From: Chloroflexota bacterium
GTDB taxonomy: Bacteria > Chloroflexota > Dehalococcoidia > Lucifugimonadales > JADFKI01
Assembly (NCBI GenBank): GCA_022565015.1
Contig: JADFKI010000157.1
Coordinates: 1 to 8,642 of the forward strand
Length of the DNA stretch: 8,642 nucleotides
Reading direction: 5' to 3'
Part shown: positions 1-6,069 of the stretch, piece after piece
Layout: every line of letters starts with the position of its first letter
Position numbering within the stretch: the first letter of the stretch is position 1
Notes under the pieces: model-generated
Told to the model about the DNA's origin: nothing
Databases searched by the model: none
What the model saw: the letters and a program-made list of their open reading frames with translations, nothing else
Program-made: the position numbers and the translations under genes

Positions 1-1
1 C

Positions 2-415
2 GGCTTTAACGTGGGCGTGTTGCGCTGGACGTGGCGGGTCGGCTTCTACTCTTATAGCGCACTTGGCACCGACCGGTATCCGCCATTCAGCCTGGAGAGC
101 AGAGACTATCCGGCCAATCTGGAGGTCGAATATCCCGAAAGATTGTCCAGGGGTCTGGTCTTCGTCAAGTGGTGGCTACTGGCCATCCCGCACTATATCG
201 TCATGACCTTTTTGAGCGGGGGAGCCGGCCCTCGCAGTGGAGGAGGCCTGAACGGCGTCCTCGTTTTATTCGCGGCGGTCGTGCTGCTTTTCAGAGGCCG
301 CTATCCCCAGGATATCTTCGATCTCGTAATCGGCTTCAACCGCTGGAGCTTTCGTGTAGTGGCATACGCGGCGCTTATGCGTGACGAGTATCCGCCGTTC
401 AGACTGAGTCCGTGA
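2..415 (+). CDS. DUF4389 domain membrane protein, C-terminal part (5' end outside window)
   Basis: The frame is open to the left edge, so the gene begins upstream; the GTG at 11 is probably an internal valine because the residues before it (GFN) continue the family pattern. The visible 137 residues hold the tail of one DUF4389 unit (1-31, ending in DRYPPFSL) and then a full second unit (about 36-135). The second unit has YPERLSRGLV and VKWWLLAIPHYIV, a hydrophobic segment around 85-97, FRGRYPQDIFDLV, and a second RW..RV..Y...DEYPPF ending. Two hydrophobic stretches (about 57-71 and 85-97) suggest a membrane location. DUF4389 has no established biochemical role, so none is assigned. The stop codon overlaps the GTG start of the glycosylase gene, which suggests one transcript and translational coupling. 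The family call is secure; function is unknown. Confidence 0.87.
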   Translation, partial: GFNVGVLRWTWRVGFYSYSALGTDRYPPFSLESRDYPANLEVEYPERLSRGLVFVKWWLLAIPHYIVMTFLSGGAGPRSGGGLNGVLVLFAAVVLLFRGRYPQDIFDLVIGFNRWSFRVVAYAALMRDEYPPFRLSP

Positions 416-1368
416 GCCCTGCACCTGCTTTCATAGAGCCCACGCCTCCGTTCGACTTCGGTCTGACGGCCGGATACCTCACCTATTTTCGGGGACGGTA
501 CGGCAGCGATTCCTTCGAGAACGGAGAGCTGCGCCATGTCACGGACGTTGGCGGCAAGGTCGCTCTGGCGACTGTACGCTCTCTCGGTTCCGTTGACGCT
601 CCCAGGCTGAAGGTGGGCATCGCCGGAGAGGGCCTGGAAGACCGTGACGCGGAGGCGGCCTGCTGCCGGACTGCATGGGCGTTGGGCGCCTACGATGAAC
701 TCCAACCGTTCTATGAGATAGCCCTCAAGGACCCTCATCTGCCTCCGCTCGTCCACGCAATGCGCGGGCTGCACATCACCCGCGCATCTCCCTATGAGGC
801 GATGATTCACGCGATTCTCGGCCAGCAGATAAGCTCGCACGTGGCGCGAATGCTGCGCACGACGCTGATCGAGACTTACGGACCCAGCGCGACGATTGAC
901 GGCCGGGAGTGCTTCGCGTTTCCCAGTCCCGAGGCGCTGGCCAATGCCGGCGTGGACGCGCTCAGGTCCATCAAGTTCAGTCAGCGCAAGGCGGAATACG
1001 TAACGGACATCTCGGCCATGGTCGCGTCGGGACGGCTGGACCTCGATGGGTTGCGGGGCAAGTCCACGGAAGACGTCGTGGAGTCATTGACGGCCATACG
1101 TGGCGTGGGACCGTGGACGGCCCATTGGCTCATGATACGCGCGCTGGGGCATACCGACGGCTTCCCGTATGGAGACATCGCGCTTCAAAAGGCAATGGGC
1201 ATGCTCGTGAACGGCGGCAGCACAATGTCGGCGGACGAGATCTTGAAGTATTCGGAGCGCTGGTCGCCTTATCGCAGCTACGTGACGGTATATCTCTTCG
1301 CCGCCATGAGGTCCGGCCGCCTGGAGGAGCTTGTCGGGTCTGATGGGCGAGGTGATTCAGGGACTTAA
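412..1368 (+). CDS. alkA: AlkA-type DNA-3-methyladenine glycosylase (HhH-GPD superfamily)
   Basis: This is a base-excision repair enzyme expected to remove alkylated bases such as 3-methyladenine by cleaving the N-glycosidic bond. The 318 residues are somewhat longer than E. coli AlkA (282). An AlkA_N-like N-terminal domain (about 13-90, PPFDFGLTAGYL) is followed by the helical core with AILGQQISSHVA at 134-145. The helix-hairpin-helix follows (about 226-246, IRGVGPWTAHWLMIRALG), then the probable catalytic aspartate D255 in FPYGDIALQKA, and the family-typical ERWSPYRSYVTVYLF at 282-296. No lysine sits at the bifunctional-lyase position in the hairpin region, which fits a monofunctional glycosylase. 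The GTG start at 412 overlaps the upstream TGA (GTGA). There is no strong Shine-Dalgarno, so translation may depend on coupling to the DUF4389 gene. No later in-frame start would keep the N-terminal domain. Substrate range cannot be read from sequence. Confidence 0.9.
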   Translation: MSPAPAFIEPTPPFDFGLTAGYLTYFRGRYGSDSFENGELRHVTDVGGKVALATVRSLGSVDAPRLKVGIAGEGLEDRDAEAACCRTAWALGAYDELQPFYEIALKDPHLPPLVHAMRGLHITRASPYEAMIHAILGQQISSHVARMLRTTLIETYGPSATIDGRECFAFPSPEALANAGVDALRSIKFSQRKAEYVTDISAMVASGRLDLDGLRGKSTEDVVESLTAIRGVGPWTAHWLMIRALGHTDGFPYGDIALQKAMGMLVNGGSTMSADEILKYSERWSPYRSYVTVYLFAAMRSGRLEELVGSDGRGDSGT

Positions 1369-1410
1369 TTGGCTATCGACCTCTGTCTTAGCGACCCAGA
1401 TGTCCTCATT

Positions 1411-1442
1411 AACAAAAAGGAGCGGCGCTAAGGCCGCTCCTT
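1411..1442 (-). terminator. Rho-independent terminator of the collagen-like lipoprotein gene
   Basis: A perfect 10-bp stem (AAGGAGCGGC at 1417-1426 with GCCGCTCCTT at 1433-1442) closes a 6-base loop. Read on the minus strand, the stem is followed by TTTTTGTT, a classic U-tract, so it terminates the gene ending at 1474. On the plus strand the stem is followed only by GTAAAC, so it may stop the alkA transcript too, but less efficiently. It sits between two convergent genes, where a shared terminator is expected. Confidence 0.9.
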
Positions 1443-1473
1443 GTAAACCCGATGCAGTCCCGGTTCCGTTTGC

Positions 1474-2706
1474 CTATTGTATTCCGAGCCAGTCGTTGAC
1501 TACCGCGTCCCCGGTGATGAGGTCAATCTCTTCCTGGGTGAAGGGGAACTGGCCGATGACATCGATCATCTCGGCAGGCGTCTGGCGGGGGTTCATCTTC
1601 AGATATCCCGAACCCAGCAGAACGTGGTCCATTCCCCACTGACGGAGCCGCCACAGCACTAGCTCCTTCTTTACCAGAGGGGCATCCTTGTTGAAGTCCA
1701 GGCAGCTGCTGGCGACCAGATACTGGTTGTCCTGCTCCAGGCCCGGAATCGTGCGGAAGGCTGACAGCCACGTGTCTATCAGTCCGTCGTCGTCAGCCCC
1801 GGCGCACCGGTCGTGGGCTACCTTGACGTTCGGATGGTCCGCCAGCAGGCCCAGGAGGTTCTCGAGGCCCTCACGGCTCAGGGGCAGCCCGATCGGCGTA
1901 GCGGCATTGAGAAACATGGGTACGCCTTCTTGATCTACGCGGTCCAGCACTCTGCCAAGCGCCGCTACATCCTCATCCTTAGTCATATCTAGATCGGACT
2001 CGGTAAGATCGACTGTTATGCCCAACATACCAGGCAGCTCGACACACCGGTTGATTTCGCCCGGCGCACTTACGAAGTTCGGATTTACTCCGCAAAAACC
2101 GATAAATCTACCGGGGTGGTTTTCCACCTCGGCGGATAAGAACTCGTTCTCCTTCGTAACATCCCTGTCCGAAGGGAGGAAAGAGCTGGAACCCAGGCTG
2201 TGCAGCACTGCGCGGTCGACGTTGGCTTCATCGAGAAGCTCGACGACACCGGCCGCACGAGAGCCTGACCCGCTTCGGCCCGTTATGGAGGCGCCCAGCA
2301 AGGTGCTGACGATGATGGCGTTTACATCGAAGGCCGCACCTTCGATTACCAGTGGATCGGCCGACTCGATGATCTGCTCCGCGGTAGGTCCTGGAGGTCC
2401 TGGAGGTCCTGGAGGTCCGGCAGGGCCAGGGGGGCCAGGGGGCCCCGCTAGACCACGACCTCCCTGCGGTCCCTGTATTCCTTGCGGTCCCGGCTGGCCC
2501 TGCTGTCCCGGAGCACCGCGCTGGGCTTGCGGCCCCTGAGGCCCCGTGGCGCCCGCAGCGCCAGGTGGGCCGGACTGTCCCCGAGGGCCGGGGTCACCCT
2601 TTCCGCCGGTTGCTCCGGGCTGACCCTCCGCACCGGCGCATGCCGTCGCTGCGACCGTCAGGACTATGACCAGGCCTCCCAGCAACGCCTTCCATGGTGA
2701 TGCCAT
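1474..2706 (-). CDS. Collagen-like repeat lipoprotein with degenerate amidohydrolase-2-type domain
   Basis: The 410-residue product begins with a probable lipoprotein signal peptide: hydrophobic run at about 7-20, then ATAC with Cys23, a loose lipobox because position -3 is Ala. Residues 25-108 form about 28 consecutive Gly-X-Y triplets, broken once (Ala61 in place of Gly) and ending in a proline-rich GPP run. Residues about 120-410 resemble a metal-dependent amidohydrolase-2 TIM barrel: LLDEANVDRAVLHSLG, HPGRFIGFCGVNPN, DQEGVPMFLNAA, HPNVKVAHDRCAG, HVLLGSGYLKM and a C-terminal TQEEIDLITGDAVVNDWLG. Most expected metal ligands are changed: the N-terminal HxH is FDVNAI, the strand-5 His is Asn267, and the Asp of GSDY is Gly366. 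Only His298 remains. Known amidohydrolases are cytosolic hydrolases or decarboxylases; here I infer an exported, membrane-tethered, probably non-catalytic domain on a collagen-like stalk. The ATG at 2706 has AAGGGG 10 bases upstream. Confidence 0.86.
   Translation of the reverse strand: MASPWKALLGGLVIVLTVAATACAGAEGQPGATGGKGDPGPRGQSGPPGAAGATGPQGPQAQRGAPGQQGQPGPQGIQGPQGGRGLAGPPGPPGPAGPPGPPGPPGPTAEQIIESADPLVIEGAAFDVNAIIVSTLLGASITGRSGSGSRAAGVVELLDEANVDRAVLHSLGSSSFLPSDRDVTKENEFLSAEVENHPGRFIGFCGVNPNFVSAPGEINRCVELPGMLGITVDLTESDLDMTKDEDVAALGRVLDRVDQEGVPMFLNAATPIGLPLSREGLENLLGLLADHPNVKVAHDRCAGADDDGLIDTWLSAFRTIPGLEQDNQYLVASSCLDFNKDAPLVKKELVLWRLRQWGMDHVLLGSGYLKMNPRQTPAEMIDVIGQFPFTQEEIDLITGDAVVNDWLGIQ
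2386..2421. repeat. 9-bp tandem repeat inside the collagen-coding region
   Basis: The unit AGGTCCTGG occurs three times in perfect tandem (2386-2394, 2395-2403, 2404-2412), followed by a diverged fourth copy (AGGTCCGGC, 2413-2421). Each unit encodes one Gly-Pro-Pro triplet of the lipoprotein on the minus strand. A multiple-of-three repeat can change copy number without frameshift and would vary the length of the collagen stalk. Confidence 0.9.
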
Positions 2707-2716
2707 GATTATTCAA

Positions 2717-2722
2717 CCCCTT
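2717..2722 (-). promoter_or_regulatory. Ribosome binding site of the collagen-like lipoprotein gene
   Basis: Minus-strand AAGGGG lies 10 bases before the ATG at 2706-2704. It supports that start and hence the complete signal peptide. Confidence 0.65.
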
Positions 2723-2797
2723 CTAAATGACGGTTCCGATGTTTCGGCTTCACCTTCAAGATATTAAATCCCATATATTACAGAAGAGTTACCCGCT

Positions 2798-2827
2798 AAT
2801 ATAAGACGTTGGAGGCGTCCTTGTTAA
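2798..2827 (-). promoter_or_regulatory. Probable sigma70-type promoter of the collagen-like lipoprotein gene
   Basis: Read on the minus strand, TTAACA (plus-strand 2822-2827, five of six matches to TTGACA) is separated by 18 bases from TATATT (2798-2803, five of six matches to TATAAT). Transcription would start near 2791, giving a leader of roughly 85 bases before the ATG. Both boxes and the spacing are good, but the call rests on pattern alone. Confidence 0.6.
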
Positions 2828-3028
2828 TGCCTTTACGCTCCTGATTTTCGCCATTCGGCGATATACTTGAATCTAGACCTCGGTGAGGGTACACGCATTT
2901 CTAACTACCACTGATAAGAGTATTTCAGATCGTGAAAACGATGTCTTCTCAACCAGGGATTGGACCCTGAAGGGGTGAAACGTGAGATTCTTCCTTAGGT
3001 GGCCTATTCGTCACCAAGGCTTGAAGTT

Positions 3029-3032
3029 GGAG
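3029..3032 (+). promoter_or_regulatory. Ribosome binding site of the alpha/beta hydrolase gene
   Basis: GGAG sits 7 bases before the ATG at 3040 and supports that start. Confidence 0.7.
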
Positions 3033-3039
3033 ACCGCTA

Positions 3040-3903
3040 ATGAGCAGCACATTTCCCGAAGACGGTTGGGTGAGGGCGAACGGCCTGAACTTTCATTATC
3101 TCGATTGGGGTGGAGACCGGACCAAGAAACCGCTGATACTCATGCACGGAATCGGAGGCCACGCGCACCAGTTCGATGAGCTTGCGCCCCGCATGACTGA
3201 CAGATGGCACGTCGTGGCGCTGGATGCCAGGGGTTGCGGCGACAGCGACTGGAGCCGCGCTGGTTATTCCGTGCAGGCCTTCGCCTCCGACATCGGCGCG
3301 GTTGCTCAGAAGCTGGGGCTCTACCCCTTCGACTACTACGGCCACTCTCAGGGCTCACGCATAGGCATGGCGTTGGGCGCCTATCACGGCCGGTTCATCG
3401 ACCATCTGGTCCTTGGGGACTACGGCCCGCTGCCCGACCCTTCTCCCAGGGGGAGAGAGACCGCAGCCAAACGTCTCGAGGGGAGCGAAAGGGAGAGGCC
3501 GAAGGGGTTCTTCAGTCGACAGATGGCCTTCGATTGGCACCGCGAAGGCGATCCGGCGCAGTCCGACGAAGACATATGGAAGCTCATACGAAACACCTAT
3601 CGCACCAACTGGGACGGTATACTCGTGCCCAAGACGGACCCGGAGATATCCTGGCTGAACGGCCGCACCGCCCTGAAGGAGGGCCCGTTCTTGTGGGAGT
3701 GCGTGAGCAGAATTTCCTGCAAGACCCTCGTGCTGCGAGGTGAGAACAGCACCGTGCTGGACCGGGCGCAGGCGGAAACGATGGTGGAGACGATTCCGAA
3801 TGGCAACGGCGCTCTCGGGGAGGTACCGAACGCCGGTCACGGGCTTCACAACGAGAACATGGAAGGAGCCCTGGCCATAATCAGGGATTTCCTGGACAGC
3901 TAG
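3040..3903 (+). CDS. Alpha/beta hydrolase fold protein
   Basis: The 287-residue product matches a single-domain alpha/beta hydrolase. It has an oxyanion-hole region LILMHGIGGHAHQF (32-45), the strand DARGCGDSD (62-70), the nucleophile elbow GHSQG with Ser103 (101-105), a cap insertion (about 130-215) and the catalytic histidine His267 in NAGHGLHNEN. After strand 6 the sequence reads LRGENSTVLD; the position where relatives usually carry the acidic triad residue (as in G..SD.L) is Thr238 here, with Glu235 and Asp241 close by. No signal peptide is visible, so it is probably cytoplasmic. The substrate is not predictable: esterases, lactonases, C-C bond hydrolases and haloperoxidase-like members share these motifs. 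It appears to be a single-gene unit, with a promoter of its own downstream for htrA and the divergent lipoprotein gene upstream. Fold is certain; reaction is not. Confidence 0.9.
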   Translation: MSSTFPEDGWVRANGLNFHYLDWGGDRTKKPLILMHGIGGHAHQFDELAPRMTDRWHVVALDARGCGDSDWSRAGYSVQAFASDIGAVAQKLGLYPFDYYGHSQGSRIGMALGAYHGRFIDHLVLGDYGPLPDPSPRGRETAAKRLEGSERERPKGFFSRQMAFDWHREGDPAQSDEDIWKLIRNTYRTNWDGILVPKTDPEISWLNGRTALKEGPFLWECVSRISCKTLVLRGENSTVLDRAQAETMVETIPNGNGALGEVPNAGHGLHNENMEGALAIIRDFLDS

Positions 3904-3908
3904 AGAGC

Positions 3909-3960
3909 GCATTAAAGGGTCGCCGTAAGCGATGTCACGAGCGTCTGAAAGTGCATTAAA
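3909..3960 (+). repeat. Pair of 10-bp direct repeats upstream of the htrA promoter
   Basis: GCGCATTAAA (3907-3916) and GTGCATTAAA (3951-3960) match at nine of ten positions, 44 bases apart, close to four helical turns. The second copy ends five bases before the -35 box. They could be half-sites for a regulator or A+T-rich upstream elements; no known operator is recognised. Confidence 0.4.
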
Positions 3961-3965
3961 CCTCG

Positions 3966-3994
3966 TTGACCAGGTTTTGGCTATCGGCTATCAT
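3966..3994 (+). promoter_or_regulatory. Sigma70-type promoter of htrA
   Basis: TTGACC (3966-3971, five of six consensus bases) is followed after exactly 17 bases by TATCAT (3989-3994, five of six). The start of transcription would fall near 4001, leaving a leader of about 95 bases. The 7-base sequence GGCTATC is tandemly duplicated at 3979-3992, across the spacer and -10 box, and could be recognised by a regulator or be chance. Confidence 0.72.
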
Positions 3995-4035
3995 ACTTTG
4001 AACGGAGTGTTCCCATTGGACTATTTATCGCGATG

Positions 4036-4076
4036 CACAGCCGCTGTGACCCGGGCCGGGAGACGCTCTAATCTCC
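4036..4076 (+). other. Two small hairpins in the htrA leader
   Basis: Within the inferred 5' leader, CACAG-CCG-CTGTG (4036-4048) and GGAGA-8 bases-TCTCC (4059-4076) can each form a 5-bp perfect stem. They lie just before the ribosome binding site (AGGA at 4084-4087). They may merely structure the leader; neither resembles a known riboswitch. Confidence 0.35.
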
Positions 4077-4094
4077 TTCGAGCAGGATAATCAA

Positions 4095-5306
4095 GTGTCA
4101 GGCTTCGGGACGCGGTTTCTCCGGGTGTGGGGTGGGAAAAGAGGCCGCTTCATGGCGATACCCACCCTGGCCATTCTTATTTCCCTGGCGCTCGTCGCCT
4201 GCTCATCTCAATCTCCGCCTCCCACGCCCGCCGGTCCCACCAGCTTTGCAGGCGTGGCCGGCTCAGCCGCATCTCCCGCGCCTGATGATCGGTTGCAGGC
4301 GTCACCGGAGAATGTGTCGCCGCAGGTCTCGTCGGCTTCCGTCGGACTGAGCGCCCCACCTCTGGCGTCTTTTGCATCGCTGCCGTCGATCTCGAGACTG
4401 GTGGATAACGTCGAGCCCGCGATAGCATCCATCGCCGTCGAGTCGATTTCGAGAGGCCTGTTTTACGACTTCACGGACGAAGGCGCCGGCACCGGAATGA
4501 TCGTCCGGGAAAACGGCTTCATCGTCACGAACTTCCACGTAATACAGAGCGCGGAGAAGATCAAGGTAAATCTTCCCAATGGCGAGACCTACGATGCCGT
4601 AGTTGTGGGTCGAGACCGGATAACCGACCTCGCCGTCATCAAGATAGACGCTGAAGGACTGCCGACGGTTGCGTTCGGCGACTCGGATAAATTAGTGGTT
4701 GGTGATTGGGTCGTCGCACTGGGCAATGCTTTGGCCTTGAAGGGGGGGCCCACGGTAACCCTTGGCATCGTCAGCGCGCGTGGGCGGACCGTGAGCACCG
4801 AGCGCGGCGACCTCTACGACATGATACAGACCGATGCGGCGATCAACGACGGCAATAGCGGCGGCCCGCTGGTAAACCTCGCGGGGGAGGTTATTGGAAT
4901 CAATACCGCCATCTTGCGGCAGGCTCAGGGCATTGGCTTTGCCATCAGCTCCTCGGTGGCTTTCCCCATCATCAATAGCCTCATCGAGCATAAGATCGTG
5001 GTCCGTCCGTTGATAGGCCTGACGGGCGCGGACGTAACCCCCGCCAGGGCCAATGTGCTTAAGCTAAGTGTGCGTGAAGGCATCATCGTGACGAGGCTTT
5101 CGCCGAACGGCCCTGCCGCCGCCGCGGGTATCCGGGTCGGTGATGTGATCACAAAGGTCAATGATATTCCCACCCCGGACATGGCGCGATTCCTGACTCT
5201 GCTGTGGACCTTCGAAGTGGGGCAGGTCGTTCAGGTTGAGTTCATCAGTGAGGACGAGACATCGACTACGGCCATAACTCTGACGGAGCGTCCCTCGGAC
5301 CGTTAG
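4095..5306 (+). CDS. htrA: HtrA/DegP-like serine protease, predicted lipoprotein with one PDZ domain
   Basis: This is an envelope quality-control protease of the S1C family that would degrade misfolded proteins outside the cytoplasm. The 403 residues comprise a basic N-terminus, a hydrophobic signal segment (about 22-35) ending in lipobox LVAC with Cys36, and a low-complexity Pro/Ala/Ser linker (about 37-95). The trypsin-like domain (about 100-295) carries the complete triad: His148 in TNFHVI, Asp178 in ITDLAVIKI and Ser255 in GNSGGPL. One PDZ domain follows (about 300-398, with GPAAAAGIRVGDVITKVND). Anchoring by lipid differs from E. coli DegS, which uses a transmembrane helix. The GTG start at 4095 has AGGA 7 bases upstream; an ATG at 4152 (Met20) with AGAGG before it would also leave a full lipoprotein signal, so the start is uncertain. 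It has its own promoter at 3966-3994 and converges on ubiE with a 4-base gap. Confidence 0.94.
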   Translation: MSGFGTRFLRVWGGKRGRFMAIPTLAILISLALVACSSQSPPPTPAGPTSFAGVAGSAASPAPDDRLQASPENVSPQVSSASVGLSAPPLASFASLPSISRLVDNVEPAIASIAVESISRGLFYDFTDEGAGTGMIVRENGFIVTNFHVIQSAEKIKVNLPNGETYDAVVVGRDRITDLAVIKIDAEGLPTVAFGDSDKLVVGDWVVALGNALALKGGPTVTLGIVSARGRTVSTERGDLYDMIQTDAAINDGNSGGPLVNLAGEVIGINTAILRQAQGIGFAISSSVAFPIINSLIEHKIVVRPLIGLTGADVTPARANVLKLSVREGIIVTRLSPNGPAAAAGIRVGDVITKVNDIPTPDMARFLTLLWTFEVGQVVQVEFISEDETSTTAITLTERPSDR

Positions 5307-5310
5307 CCGA

Positions 5311-6057
5311 TTATGGACTCGAGTCAGAGCTCTCGGGTCTGGCCTTTTCCCCGACCAGAATTGCGACGGTCCCCAGCCCCAGGCTGCGGCGCGCAACCAA
5401 TTTCAGACCTGCGTCTCCCATCATGGCGGCGAGTCCACTGGCGCTGAGGAACTCGTCCACCGATTCGGGCAGGTAGGTGTAGGCTGCTCTGTCGGCGGCG
5501 AACAGGGCGCCGATCAGCGGCGTCACGTGTCGGAAGTAGATGGGCAGCAGTCTGCTCAACACGCCGTTGCCTTCCGGGCGCACTATTTCCAGAATGGCCA
5601 GCCGGCCCCCCGGTTTCAGCACGCGCTCCACCTCGCCGAGGGCGCCACGAAGGTCGGTGAAGTTTCGAACGCCGAACCCGATGGTGGCGCAGACGAAAGA
5701 TTCGTCCTCGAAGGGCAAAGCGTGCGCGTCACCCAGCATCAGGGAGAGCTTTCCGGCCAACCGCGTCCTGCCGGCCTTGACTGCGGCGATGGAAAGCATC
5801 TGCGGGGTGAAGTCGATGCCGTAGACGCCGGTCAGGGAGTCCTTGCCCGCGAGGTCCAGGGCAAAGTCGCCAGTGCCGGTGGCGACGTCCAGCGCCGGAC
5901 CGGCGACATCGCCGACGGCCAGGTCCACGGCCATGCGCCTCCAGGCGTGGTGCCTGCCGCCGGTCATGATCGTGTTCAGCAGGTCGTATCGCTTGGAGAT
6001 ACGCCCGAACATGCTCGAAACATAATCGGCGCGCTCTCGTCCCCTTAGCCCGGCCAA
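5311..6057 (-). CDS. ubiE: UbiE/MenG-type quinone C-methyltransferase (demethylmenaquinone methyltransferase)
   Basis: This SAM-dependent enzyme carries out the C-methylation step of menaquinone (or ubiquinone) synthesis. The 248 residues have the usual family length. They show the N-terminal signature MFGRISKRYDLLN with HHAW (16-39), SAM-binding motif I LDVATGTGDFALDLA (56-70), acidic GIDFTPQML (80-88) and GDAHALPF (109-116). FVCATIGFGVRNF (121-133) and the second signature RVLKPGGRLAILEIVRP (145-161) follow. The start is TTG at 6057, preceded at 7 bases by GAGGG, which overlaps the stop of nnr; the first ATG (Met16) would cut into the conserved signature region. It follows nnr after 10 bases, so the two are almost certainly cotranscribed and perhaps translationally coupled. 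Menaquinone is more likely than ubiquinone if the host is a Gram-positive or Chloroflexota lineage, but this window does not show the other pathway genes. Confidence 0.94.
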   Translation of the reverse strand: MAGLRGRERADYVSSMFGRISKRYDLLNTIMTGGRHHAWRRMAVDLAVGDVAGPALDVATGTGDFALDLAGKDSLTGVYGIDFTPQMLSIAAVKAGRTRLAGKLSLMLGDAHALPFEDESFVCATIGFGVRNFTDLRGALGEVERVLKPGGRLAILEIVRPEGNGVLSRLLPIYFRHVTPLIGALFAADRAAYTYLPESVDEFLSASGLAAMMGDAGLKLVARRSLGLGTVAILVGEKARPESSDSSP

Positions 6058-6064
6058 GCAAAGA

Positions 6065-6069
6065 CCCTC
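6065..6069 (-). promoter_or_regulatory. Ribosome binding site that fixes the TTG start of ubiE
   Basis: Minus-strand GAGGG lies 7 bases before the TTG at 6057-6055 and overlaps the nnr stop codon (6070-6068). It is the reason for choosing TTG over the internal ATG at codon 16, and suggests that ribosomes finishing nnr may reinitiate here. Confidence 0.7.

Larger units (their letters stand above)
2707..3039. other. Divergent intergenic region between the lipoprotein and hydrolase genes
   Basis: This 333-base stretch is relatively A+T-rich and carries no convincing gene; the short open frame beginning at 2982 overlaps the hydrolase gene out of frame. Its left part holds the lipoprotein leader and promoter. 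On the plus side, a TATACT box (about 2862-2867) lacks a good -35 element, so no promoter for the hydrolase could be assigned firmly. A small perfect hairpin, ATCGT-GAAA-ACGAT, lies at 2929-2942 and a weaker one (CGCC-ATTC-GGCG) at about 2850-2861. Neither has a recognised role. Confidence 0.6.

Noticed and set aside
678..691. 14-base identity GCGTTGGGCGCCTA shared between alkA (678-691) and the hydrolase gene (about 3370-3383)
   Set aside because: Both encode the same short peptide ALGAY in the same frame within unrelated folds; codon usage and chance explain it better than a repeat element.
2018..2539. Plus-strand open frame with many GPGGPGG-like repeats opposite the collagen gene
   Set aside because: It is the antisense reflection of Gly-Pro-Pro codons (GGT/CCT); the minus-strand frame has a signal peptide, domain homology, ribosome site, promoter and terminator, while this one has none.
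2929..2942. Hairpin ATCGT-GAAA-ACGAT with a GNRA tetraloop as a possible small RNA or riboswitch
   Set aside because: Five base pairs in isolation, no second helix or U-tract found nearby, so chance is likely.
2982..3179. 65-codon plus-strand open frame in the intergenic region before the hydrolase
   Set aside because: More than two thirds of it overlaps the hydrolase gene out of frame; no recognisable domain, and no ribosome site of note.
3904..3965. Possible terminator after the hydrolase gene (ACGAG...CTCGT and TCGC...GCGA pairs)
   Set aside because: Stems of only 4-5 bp, one with a 20-base loop, and no T-run; not enough for an intrinsic terminator.
5527..6048. 173-codon plus-strand open frame opposite ubiE
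   Set aside because: Shadow of the ubiE reading frame with no recognisable motif.
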